Source: Paraburkholderia sp. (GTDB lineage Bacteria; Pseudomonadota; Gammaproteobacteria; Burkholderiales; Burkholderiaceae). Taken from it: 64,000 nucleotides of DNA. Of this stretch, positions 57,271-64,000 are shown in pieces. The notes under the pieces were generated by a model. That model ran no database searches and was not told the DNA's origin. It was given only the letters and a program-made list of their open reading frames with translations. The stretch's first letter is position 1, and every line of letters starts with the position of its first letter. The stretch spans positions 1 to 64,000 of the forward strand of contig NZ_JAMXLH010000004.1 of NCBI RefSeq assembly GCF_024281035.1, read 5' to 3'. Both the position numbers and the translations under genes were made by a program.

Positions 57271-57834
57271 CTAGTTGCGATACGGCGAAGGCATCGGCGG
57301 ACGCGGCACCTCGCCGCCACTGCGCTGCTGCACGGGGCGGAACGCGCCGCGCTCCTCGTTATAGCGCGCCACGTCTTCGCGGATCGAACCCGCGCGCACC
57401 GGCGAGTCGGCCGGCGGATGCGGCACGGAACGCGTCTGTGCACTGACCGGCGTAATCGGACCGTTGCGGTAGCCGCCAAAGCCGCCGCCAACCGAACGAA
57501 CCGGCAGAGGATTGCCGCCGCGTCCGCGCCAGCCGCCCTGATCGGCCACGCGCATCGGCGCGATGCCGGGCCGGCCGGAGCCGAAGCCGCCGCGGTTGAC
57601 GCGATATCCCGCCCATGGCGAGCCGCCGCGCATCGCGCCGCCAGCCATCGCGCCACCGGCCATCGGCCGCATTGCCTGACCCATGATCGGACGCCCGGCG
57701 GGTGCGCGCTGAAAGCCGCCGCCGCCGTGCGCCGCATACGCAGGCTGCACGGGGGCGAATGCGGCGAATGCGGCGAGCGCCGTCAATCCCGCTCCAAAGG
57801 TCAGCCGTCCCAGTCGTAACCACCCTGCGTGCAT
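57271..57834 (-). CDS. Exported Gly/Arg/Met-rich protein
   Basis: 187 residues from ATG 57834: signal peptide (AGLTALAAFAAFAPVQPAYA-A), then low-complexity Gly/Met/Arg/Pro sequence (GQAMRPMAGGAMAGGAMRGG; GGFGSGRPG) with a more regular end (SIREDVARYNEERGAFRPVQQ). No domain recognised. Likely periplasmic or surface; function unknown. An upstream frame to 57948 is open but lacks the signal peptide start. Confidence 0.7.
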   Translation of the reverse strand: MHAGWLRLGRLTFGAGLTALAAFAAFAPVQPAYAAHGGGGFQRAPAGRPIMGQAMRPMAGGAMAGGAMRGGSPWAGYRVNRGGFGSGRPGIAPMRVADQGGWRGRGGNPLPVRSVGGGFGGYRNGPITPVSAQTRSVPHPPADSPVRAGSIREDVARYNEERGAFRPVQQRSGGEVPRPPMPSPYRN

Positions 57835-58274
57835 TATGTCGATCGCCTGCCCGACGTTACGCTTGAAATTCCGCCACTCGGGCTGTGGCGGGCCAAACCT
57901 GGTGCCCGCCCGCATGATGCGCGACGCTTGCCACCATCGCGGGCACAAATACCCTTTGAGCTAATTTATGGGTGCCCTGAAAAGGTGTCGAGCCTAAAAG
58001 TGTTATGCCACCGGAAGGGTTGTAACACCGTGTTACTTCACAATTTTTTGACTTTTAAAGACCGCCTGGCGCGGGTTTGAGGATATCCATCTGAATATCG
58101 CGACGCATCTTTAATACGACAAAAGAACGAATTGATTCTTTAAATGAATTTGCTTTTTCAATCGGCCTACGGAGACAATAGGGCTCCCGTTGACCTGCGG
58201 CGCTTGTCCTGCATCGTCCTGGACCCTGGATGCCCTTGCTCCGCGCCGCGCCGATGCGCCCCCGAGATTGTCAG
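57835..58274. other. 440-bp gap with an AT-rich core
   Basis: 57950-58170 is clearly richer in A/T than the surroundings and probably contains the divergent promoters for the exported protein and the SBF-type transporter. No gene seen. Confidence 0.5.
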
Positions 58275-59321
58275 ATGGCCCGTCCGAAATACCTACCCGA
58301 TAACTTCACGCTGAGCCTGATCGCCACCGTGATCGTCGCGAGCTTTTTGCCGGTGCGTGGCGCGGCCGCCACACCGTTTAACTGGCTCACCAATTTCGCC
58401 GTCGGCCTGCTGTTCTTCCTGCACGGCGCGAAGCTCTCGCGCGAAGCGATCATCGCGGGCGCGACGCACTGGCGTCTCCATCTCGTCGTGCTGGCGAGCA
58501 CCTTCATCGTGTTTCCGGTGTTCGGCGTCGTCCTCAAGCCGGTCCTCTCGCCGCTCGTCACGCCTGCGCTCTACGCGGGCGTGCTGTTCCTCTGCACGCT
58601 GCCCTCCACGGTCCAGTCGTCGATCGCTTTCACGTCGATTGCGCGCGGCAACGTCCCCGCCGCCGTGTGCAGCGCCTCGGCATCGAGCCTGATCGGCATC
58701 TTCGTCACACCCGCGCTCGTGAGCCTCATCGTCACGAACCAGAGCGCACGCGGCGGTTCCGCCTGGCACACGGTCTGGAACATCGTGCTGCAACTGCTCG
58801 TGCCCTTCATCGCGGGGCAATTGCTGCGCCCCGTGATCGGCCGCTGGATCGGGCGCAATCTCGGCATGCTGAAGTTCGTCGACCAGGGCTCGATCCTGCT
58901 CGTCGTCTACGGCGCGTTCAGCGAAGCCGTCAACGAAGGGCTCTGGCATCACATTCCGCTTTCGGCGCTGGGCGGCCTCTTCGTCGTGAATGCGGTGCTG
59001 CTCGCGCTCGCGCTCGGCACGACGATGTTCACGAGCAGGAAGCTCGGCTTTTCGCGCGCCGACCAGATCACGATCATCTTCTGCGGCTCCAAGAAGAGTC
59101 TCGCGGCGGGCGTGCCGATGGCGAAGGTGATTTTCGCGTCGAATGCAATCGGCGCAATCGTTTTGCCGCTGATGCTGTTTCACCAGATCCAGCTGATGGT
59201 GTGCGCGGCGCTCGCGCAGCGCTGGGGTGCACGCGATCTGAGCCGCGAGCGCGAGGTTCAGGCAGGCGACGAATCGCGTGTGGGCGGCAGCGAGCGCTCG
59301 CAGGCCGTGGCGCGGCGTTAA
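58275..59321 (+). CDS. Bile-acid:sodium symporter family protein (YfeH/Rch1-like)
   Basis: 348 residues with about ten membrane segments, SBF-like subgroup (PF13593 type): LPDNFTLSLIATVIVASFLP, the motif FFLHGAKLSREA, LPSTVQSSIAFTSIARGNVPAA and IIFCGSKKSLAAGVPMA match that subgroup well. Transports an organic anion with sodium or acts in ion homeostasis; the substrate is unknown. Start ATG 58275 (an ATG at 58230 is also in frame). Confidence 0.9.
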   Translation: MARPKYLPDNFTLSLIATVIVASFLPVRGAAATPFNWLTNFAVGLLFFLHGAKLSREAIIAGATHWRLHLVVLASTFIVFPVFGVVLKPVLSPLVTPALYAGVLFLCTLPSTVQSSIAFTSIARGNVPAAVCSASASSLIGIFVTPALVSLIVTNQSARGGSAWHTVWNIVLQLLVPFIAGQLLRPVIGRWIGRNLGMLKFVDQGSILLVVYGAFSEAVNEGLWHHIPLSALGGLFVVNAVLLALALGTTMFTSRKLGFSRADQITIIFCGSKKSLAAGVPMAKVIFASNAIGAIVLPLMLFHQIQLMVCAALAQRWGARDLSREREVQAGDESRVGGSERSQAVARR

Positions 59322-59367
59322 ACCGCGCGCGCTCGTCATGCGCGCCTCACCGGCAGGCGGCGCGCAG

Positions 59368-59411
59368 CCTTTTTCACCCTTTTTTTTCTCCTCCTTTTCC
59401 TCCCCTCTTTC
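59368..59411 (+). repeat. Polypyrimidine tract upstream of the EAL-GGDEF gene
   Basis: 44 bases with a single purine (T-runs of five and eight, then C/T mixtures). It is after the SBF gene and before the next ATG (59589). Confidence 0.8.
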
Positions 59412-59588
59412 GAGCCCTCCTTCGCTCCCGCCCTTCTTCGCCGGGACGCTTGCGCGCGCGCATTTTTCCGCCTGCCGTCGCGCGTTTAGGCACGCTAACG
59501 ATTGCGCACCCCCTGTCACCAAAAATTCACTTAATTCGAGCACCTTCCTGCCGTTAAGCGTGTCGTCATTGCCTGCAAGGGTTTTCAC

Positions 59589-61427
59589 ATGTCTGTTCGC
59601 GCGGCCCCGCCTCCCATTCCGACCGGCATCGCCGATTTAATCGCCGGACGCCATCTGCGCGCTGTTTTTCAGCCGATCGTATGTTTCGAGGACGGCATGA
59701 TCCTCGGCTACGAGGGGCTGATCCGCGGCCCGGCCGGATCGCCGCTCGAATCGCCCGCGGCGCTGTTCGCGCGCGCGCACGAACAGCGCTGCACGACCAC
59801 GCTCGAACACGCGGCGGCGCGCATCTGCATCGACGCATTCGCGCAGCTCGGCGGCCAGGGCAAGCTGTTTCTGAACTTCAGCGCCGATGCGCTGCGCCGC
59901 CTCACCGACGGCGGACGCGACGCCGCCGCGCTCTTCGACGGCACGCTCGACGCCCGCCGCGTCGTGATCGAACTGACCGAGCAGAGCGCCATCGACAACT
60001 TCAGCGAGTTCACGGGCGTCGTCGATGCCCTGCGCGCGGCTGGCGCGCAATTCGCGCTCGACGACTACGGCACCGCGAACGCGAGCATGAATCTGTGGGT
60101 GCGCCTGCAGCCGGATGTCGTCAAGATCGACCGCTTTTTCATCGACGGCATCGCGAGCAACGCCATGAAGTTTCAGGCCGTGCGCGTGATGCACCACTTC
60201 GCGCAGGCGAGCGGCGCGCGGCTCGTGGCCGAGGGCATCGAAAGCGAAGCCGATCTGATCGTGCTGCGCGACATGGGCATTAGCAGCGGACAGGGCTATT
60301 TCTTCGGCCGCCCCGAAAACCCGCCTGCACGCGCGATTACGCAAGCGGCGCGCGAGGCGATCCGCGCGGACCACATCGCCGTGTTTCCCGAAGCCGCGCG
60401 CCACGCGGCGACGGCGCACGCGAGCGGCGCGCCCGCGGCGAAGATGCTCGTACACGCGCCCGCGCTCCAGCGCCGCGCCACCAACAACGACGTGCTCGAA
60501 CTCTTCAACCGCCAGCCCGAACTGCACGCGCTCGCCGTGGTCGAGGGCGAAATGCCGATCGCGCTCGTCAACCGGCGCGCGTTCATGGACCGCTACGCGC
60601 TGCCCTATCACCGCGAGCTGTTCGGCAAGAAAGCCTGTCTGCAATTTGCGAACGCGTCGCCGGTGCTGATCGAGCAGTCGATGACCGTCGAGCAGATGGC
60701 GACGCTGCTCGCGAGCGACGACCAGCGCTATCTCGCCGACGGATTCATCATCACCGACAACGGCCGCTACGCGGGGCTCGGCACGGGCGAAAGCCTCGTG
60801 CGCGCCGTGACCGAGGTGCGCATTCAGGCCGCGCGCTACGCGAATCCGCTCACGTTCCTGCCGGGCAATATTCCGCTGACTTCGCACATCGATCGGCTGA
60901 TCTCGAACGATGCGGGGTTCCACGCGTGCTACGTCGACCTGAACCAGTTCAAGCCGTTCAACGATCAATACGGCTACTGGCGCGGCGACGAAGTGCTGAA
61001 GTTCGCGGCGAAGGTGCTCGCCGAAACCTGCGACCCGACCCGCGACTTTCTCGGCCACGTGGGCGGCGACGACTTCCTGATCCTGTTCCAGAGCGAGACG
61101 TGGTTCGAACGCGCACAGCGCGCGATCGAGGCATTCAACACGGGCGCGCGGCGCTACTACGCGCCCGAAGACCGGCTCGCGGGCGGCATTCGCGGCGAAG
61201 ACCGCCAGGGCAATCCCACCTTCTTCAGCTTCGTGACGATGGCGATTGGCTGCGTGTACATTGCACCCGGCAGCGGCGCGCAGCACAGCTGCGAGGCGAT
61301 TGCATCGCTCGCGGCCATCGCCAAGCGCCGGGCGAAGCAGGAAGCCACGGGCCTCGTGGTGATCGACGGCTGTAACTGCACGGCGCTGCAGCCCGTGCTG
61401 GGCGAAGCTGTGGCGACGGCGGACTGA
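59589..61427 (+). CDS. EAL-CBS-GGDEF cyclic-di-GMP signalling protein
   Basis: 612 residues in the order EAL (about 18-250), a CBS-pair-like region (about 290-410) and GGDEF (about 440-600). EAL: EGL at 42-44, Asn in LNFSADA, ExxE-type VIELTE at 128-132, DDYGT at 158-162, KIDRF at 179-183 and Glu215; these metal and catalytic positions are kept, so phosphodiesterase activity is likely. The GGDEF motif is GGDDF at 492-496, with no RxxD inhibitory site before it, so cyclase activity is doubtful; it may bind GTP as a sensor. AAGGG lies eight bases before the ATG. Cytoplasmic. Confidence 0.9.
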   Translation: MSVRAAPPPIPTGIADLIAGRHLRAVFQPIVCFEDGMILGYEGLIRGPAGSPLESPAALFARAHEQRCTTTLEHAAARICIDAFAQLGGQGKLFLNFSADALRRLTDGGRDAAALFDGTLDARRVVIELTEQSAIDNFSEFTGVVDALRAAGAQFALDDYGTANASMNLWVRLQPDVVKIDRFFIDGIASNAMKFQAVRVMHHFAQASGARLVAEGIESEADLIVLRDMGISSGQGYFFGRPENPPARAITQAAREAIRADHIAVFPEAARHAATAHASGAPAAKMLVHAPALQRRATNNDVLELFNRQPELHALAVVEGEMPIALVNRRAFMDRYALPYHRELFGKKACLQFANASPVLIEQSMTVEQMATLLASDDQRYLADGFIITDNGRYAGLGTGESLVRAVTEVRIQAARYANPLTFLPGNIPLTSHIDRLISNDAGFHACYVDLNQFKPFNDQYGYWRGDEVLKFAAKVLAETCDPTRDFLGHVGGDDFLILFQSETWFERAQRAIEAFNTGARRYYAPEDRLAGGIRGEDRQGNPTFFSFVTMAIGCVYIAPGSGAQHSCEAIASLAAIAKRRAKQEATGLVVIDGCNCTALQPVLGEAVATAD

Positions 61428-61429
61428 AG

Positions 61430-61478
61430 CGCGTTTCGCGTTTCGCGTTTCGCTTTGCGCGTTTCGCTTTGCGCGTTG
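61430..61478. repeat. Degenerate CGCGTTT repeats after the EAL-GGDEF stop
   Basis: CGCGTTT/CGCTTTG units repeated about seven times directly after the stop codon. Confidence 0.7.
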
Positions 61479-61533
61479 CATCACACCGCGGTAAACAGCG
61501 CCAATCGCACGTGTTTAGTTCTTTTTAGTAAAC

Positions 61534-61547
61534 ATGTAAATTTACAT
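61534..61547. promoter_or_regulatory. Palindrome ATGTAAATTTACAT upstream of the LacI gene
   Basis: Perfect 14-bp palindrome, 137 bases before the LacI start and within an AT-rich stretch (61505-61625) that is unlike its GC-rich surroundings. A LacI-type or other dimeric regulator could bind. Confidence 0.45.
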
Positions 61548-61559
61548 TTATAGCCTTAT

Positions 61560-61582
61560 ACCCGGGTATTTCCCGGGTTTTA
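61560..61582 (+). terminator. Hairpin after the EAL-GGDEF gene
   Basis: ACCCGGG/CCCGGGT stem (61560-61566, 61572-61578), five-base loop, then TTTTA. It may end the upstream transcript. Confidence 0.5.
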
Positions 61583-61618
61583 CTGCGCGTATACAAAGCT
61601 GTTTATCCAAATTTTTAC

Positions 61619-61626
61619 TATACAAT
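61619..61626 (+). promoter_or_regulatory. TATACAAT -10 region of the LacI gene
   Basis: TATACAAT ends 57 bases before the ATG; -35 unclear. Confidence 0.45.
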
Positions 61627-61683
61627 CGCCCCCACACCTGATCTTCACCGCGCGGCGCCGTGGCGCGCCGCCCGCCAGGAGCC

Positions 61684-62961
61684 ATGGGGACAACCATTCG
61701 CGACATCGCGCAGGCAGCCAACGTATCGATCGGCACAGTCTCGCGCGCACTTAAAAACCAGTCGGGTCTCTCCGAATCCACGCGCGCGCGCGTCGTCGAA
61801 GTCGCGCGCTCGCTGGGCTACGACTGCGCTCAGTTGCGCCCGCGCATTCGCCGGCTCACGTTCCTCCTGCACCGCCAGCACAACAACTTCGCGGCGAGCC
61901 CGTTTTTCTCGCACGTGCTGCACGGCGTCGAGAACGCCTGCCGCGAGCACGGCATCGTGCCCGCGCTGCTGACCGCCGGCCCCGCCGACGACACCATCCA
62001 GCAACTGCGCATGCACGCGCCCGACGCCATCGCCGTGGCGGGCTTCGTCGAGCCCGAGATGCTCGCCGCGCTCGTCGGCCTGCAGCGCCCGCTCGTGCTG
62101 ATCGACCTGTGGGCGCAGGGCCTGCGCTCGGTGAACATCGACAACCTCGCGGGCGCCGCGCTCGCGATGAAACACCTGTTCGAGATGGGACGGCGGCGCG
62201 TGGCGTTCATCGGCGGATCGCTCGCGCACTTCAGCATCGCGCAGCGCGCACTCGGCTACCGGCGCGCGTTCTTCGAAGCGGGGCTGCTGTTCGACCCGTC
62301 GCTTGAAGTGACGATCGACACCGGGCTCGATCCCGATACCGGCGCGGCGCGCGCGATGGAGCGTCTGCTCGACGCGACGCGCGGCGCGCCGCCCGACGCC
62401 GTGTTCGCCTACAACGACGCCGCCGCGCTCGCCGCCATGCGCGTGTGCCTGGCGCGCGGCCTGCGCGTGCCCGAGGACGTGGCCATTGTCGGTTTCGACG
62501 ACATCGCGGGCGCGGCCCACGCGGTGCCGTCGCTCTCGACGGTCGCCGTCGACAAGGAAGGGCTCGGGCAGCGCGGCGTCGAATTGCTGCTCGAAGAAGC
62601 GCCCGCCGTCACCGAAATCAACCTGCCGGTGCAACTGATCGCACGCGGCAGCACGACCGGCGAGGCGGACCCGGACGCTGCCCGCGCGAGCGGCGGTTCG
62701 CGCGGCACAAAACCCGCAAGCGCAAAACCAGGCGAACGATCAAGCGAACGTTCAAGCGAACCACCAGGCGAACGACCGGGCGAAAAGCACGCCATGCAGA
62801 CGGCGCAGCGCACCGCCGCACCGGACGCGACGCTCGCCTGCACCGCCGCAAGCAACGCAAACGCACGAGCCGAAGCTGACGCCGCCATCGCGCCGCCCTC
62901 GCATTGCGCGACGACACATGCGACGGCACATGCGGCCGCAGCCGCGCCGAAATCACGCTGA
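61684..62961 (+). CDS. LacI-family transcriptional regulator with long C-terminal tail
   Basis: 425 residues. N-terminal LacI helix-turn-helix (MGTTIRDIAQAANVSIGTVSRALKNQSGLSESTRARV), then a periplasmic-binding-like sugar domain to about residue 326 (VGFDDIAGAAHAVPSLSTVAVD, VQLIARGSTTG). The last 99 residues are a low-complexity, Ala/Arg/Ser/Pro-rich extension with repeats (GERSSERSSEPPGERPGEK) not normal for LacI proteins. AGGAG precedes ATG 61684. It probably senses a sugar and controls the isomerase gene 29 bases downstream. Confidence 0.9.
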   Translation: MGTTIRDIAQAANVSIGTVSRALKNQSGLSESTRARVVEVARSLGYDCAQLRPRIRRLTFLLHRQHNNFAASPFFSHVLHGVENACREHGIVPALLTAGPADDTIQQLRMHAPDAIAVAGFVEPEMLAALVGLQRPLVLIDLWAQGLRSVNIDNLAGAALAMKHLFEMGRRRVAFIGGSLAHFSIAQRALGYRRAFFEAGLLFDPSLEVTIDTGLDPDTGAARAMERLLDATRGAPPDAVFAYNDAAALAAMRVCLARGLRVPEDVAIVGFDDIAGAAHAVPSLSTVAVDKEGLGQRGVELLLEEAPAVTEINLPVQLIARGSTTGEADPDAARASGGSRGTKPASAKPGERSSERSSEPPGERPGEKHAMQTAQRTAAPDATLACTAASNANARAEADAAIAPPSHCATTHATAHAAAAAPKSR

Positions 62962-62990
62962 AGCCAAGCCCAAGCCTCGATGGAAAAGCC

Positions 62991-64000
62991 ATGACGAAGC
63001 TCACCGATACCGTCTCCGCCACCCGGCCCGGCACCGAACCCGCGCACGCGCCGCTTGCCGCCGCACCGGCAACCGGGAATTTCCGCGACCGCGCGTTCCT
63101 GCTCTCGCACGTCGAGGACACCCTGCGCTTTTACGCGCCGAACGTGTTCGACCCGACGGGCGGTTTCCACCACTACTTCCGCGACGACGGCTCCGTCTAC
63201 AACGCGCACTCGCGCCATCTCGTGAGCAGTTGCCGTTTCGTCTTCAACTATGCGATGGCGTATCGCGAGTTCGGCGATCCGCTGTATCTGCAGTACGCGC
63301 GCCACGGCCTGCAGTTCCTGCGCGAAGCGCACTGGGATCCGCAGCACGAAGGCTATGACTGGGAGATCGACTGGCGCGACGGCAAGAAGCGCACGCTCGA
63401 CGCCGCGCGCCACTGCTACGGCCTCGCGTTCGTGCTGCTCGCGTATTCGCACGCGGCGATGGCGGGCATCGAGGAAGCGCGTCCGATGATCGGCGCGACG
63501 TTCGAGTTGATGGATCACCGCTTCTGGGACGCGGCCGCGGGCCTCTACGCCGACGAAGCGAGCGCCGGCTGGGTCGTGTCGCGCTATCGCGGCCAGAACG
63601 CGAACATGCACACGACCGAGGCGCTGCTCGCGGCCTACGAGGCAACGGGCCACCTCGTCTATCTCGACCGCGCGGAGCGCGTTGCATCGAACCTCACGCT
63701 GCGCCAGGCGAAGCTCTCGCAAGGGCTCGTGTGGGAGCACTTTCACGCGGACTGGTCGGTCGACTGGCACTACAACGAAGAGGACAGCTCGAACATCTTC
63801 CGGCCGTGGGGCTTCCAGCCCGGACACCAGACGGAGTGGGCGAAGCTGCTGCTGATTCTCGAGCGGCATCGTCCGCTGCCGTGGCTGCTGCCGCGCGCGA
63901 TCGAACTCTTCGACGCGGCGATGACGCAGGCATGGGACGACGACCACGGCGGGCTCTACTACGGCTTCGGCCCGGACGGCACGGTCTGCGATCACGACAA
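62991..64000 (+). CDS. AGE-family sugar isomerase/epimerase (3' end cut by window)
   Basis: About 336 visible residues, (alpha/alpha)6 barrel of the N-acylglucosamine 2-epimerase superfamily, which includes D-mannose isomerase and YihS-type aldose-ketose isomerases. Conserved RHLVSSCRFVFNYAMAYREFG, RTLDAARHCYGLAFVLLAYSHA, GQNANMHTTEALLAAYEATG and RPWGFQPGHQTEWAKLL; the histidines of NANMHTTEA and PGHQTEWAK are the expected catalytic pair. Start ATG 62991, 29 bases after the LacI stop, so likely one operon. Confidence 0.9.
   Translation, partial: MTKLTDTVSATRPGTEPAHAPLAAAPATGNFRDRAFLLSHVEDTLRFYAPNVFDPTGGFHHYFRDDGSVYNAHSRHLVSSCRFVFNYAMAYREFGDPLYLQYARHGLQFLREAHWDPQHEGYDWEIDWRDGKKRTLDAARHCYGLAFVLLAYSHAAMAGIEEARPMIGATFELMDHRFWDAAAGLYADEASAGWVVSRYRGQNANMHTTEALLAAYEATGHLVYLDRAERVASNLTLRQAKLSQGLVWEHFHADWSVDWHYNEEDSSNIFRPWGFQPGHQTEWAKLLLILERHRPLPWLLPRAIELFDAAMTQAWDDDHGGLYYGFGPDGTVCDHD

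Overview
The window is a GC-rich, densely coded stretch of ordinary bacterial chromosome, most likely from Paraburkholderia, Caballeronia or a close relative in Burkholderiaceae. Clues are the gene orders lipB-lipA, dacC-ybeD, birA-coaX and argS-SPOR-dsbA-SDR, a methionine synthase split into two genes, the small DUF2917, DUF3567 and DUF1840 proteins, and a Burkholderia-type trimeric porin. I found no tRNA, rRNA, insertion sequence, prophage or CRISPR array. Sixty-one coding regions are supported; the first (dctA) and last (AGE-family sugar isomerase) are cut by the window edges.

Layout. 1-4352: dctA for C4-dicarboxylate uptake, with a near-perfect sigma-54 promoter and two phased enhancer-like boxes, then the taurine importer tauABC. 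4534-9823: lipoate synthesis (lipB-lipA), a DUF2917/LysR divergent pair, ybeD, a 62-codon ORF and the D-Ala-D-Ala carboxypeptidase dacC. 10274-15311: a hydrolase-ferredoxin pair and a four-gene MlaE/MlaF/MlaD/lipoprotein lipid transporter. 15493-18190: birA-coaX, a small anchored protein and rfaE2 for LPS heptose. 18333-23733: a ferritin-like diiron protein, a patatin lipase, PhaM, a crotonase and a fumarylacetoacetase-family hydrolase. 23871-31432: DUF3108, an enol-lactonase-like hydrolase, DUF3567 and the split metH. 31561-38987: DUF1840, argS, a SPOR protein, dsbA, an SDR, an orphan peptide-binding protein and a small exported protein.

39108-45558 is the most unusual part. A PHA-synthase-like DUF3141 protein carries a lysine-rich, histone-like tail encoded by 14 tandem 12-bp units. 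It is followed by a second-type FabI and transcribed divergently from a phosphate acyltransferase-acetate kinase operon. Together these suggest a fermentative or acyl-CoA/PHA-linked energy module. 45772-50358 is a run of same-strand metabolic genes: VOC protein, hydroxypyruvate reductase, HMG-CoA lyase, YbaK, DUF1289, MaoC-like, metallo-beta-lactamase; the last three overlap by ATGA.

50664-64000: an EamA exporter and an Lrp regulator, a haloacetate dehalogenase with every key fluoroacetate-dehalogenase residue, a nitronate monooxygenase behind a dyad-rich promoter, a LysR regulator, a porin, a Gly-rich exported protein, a bile-acid/Na+ symporter-type transporter, an EAL-CBS-GGDEF signalling protein with a degenerate GGDDF, and a LacI regulator with a long tail directly upstream of an AGE-family sugar isomerase. 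Recurrent TACAAT -10 boxes (birA, metH, mla, LysR, LacI, dehalogenase) look like the local housekeeping promoter style.
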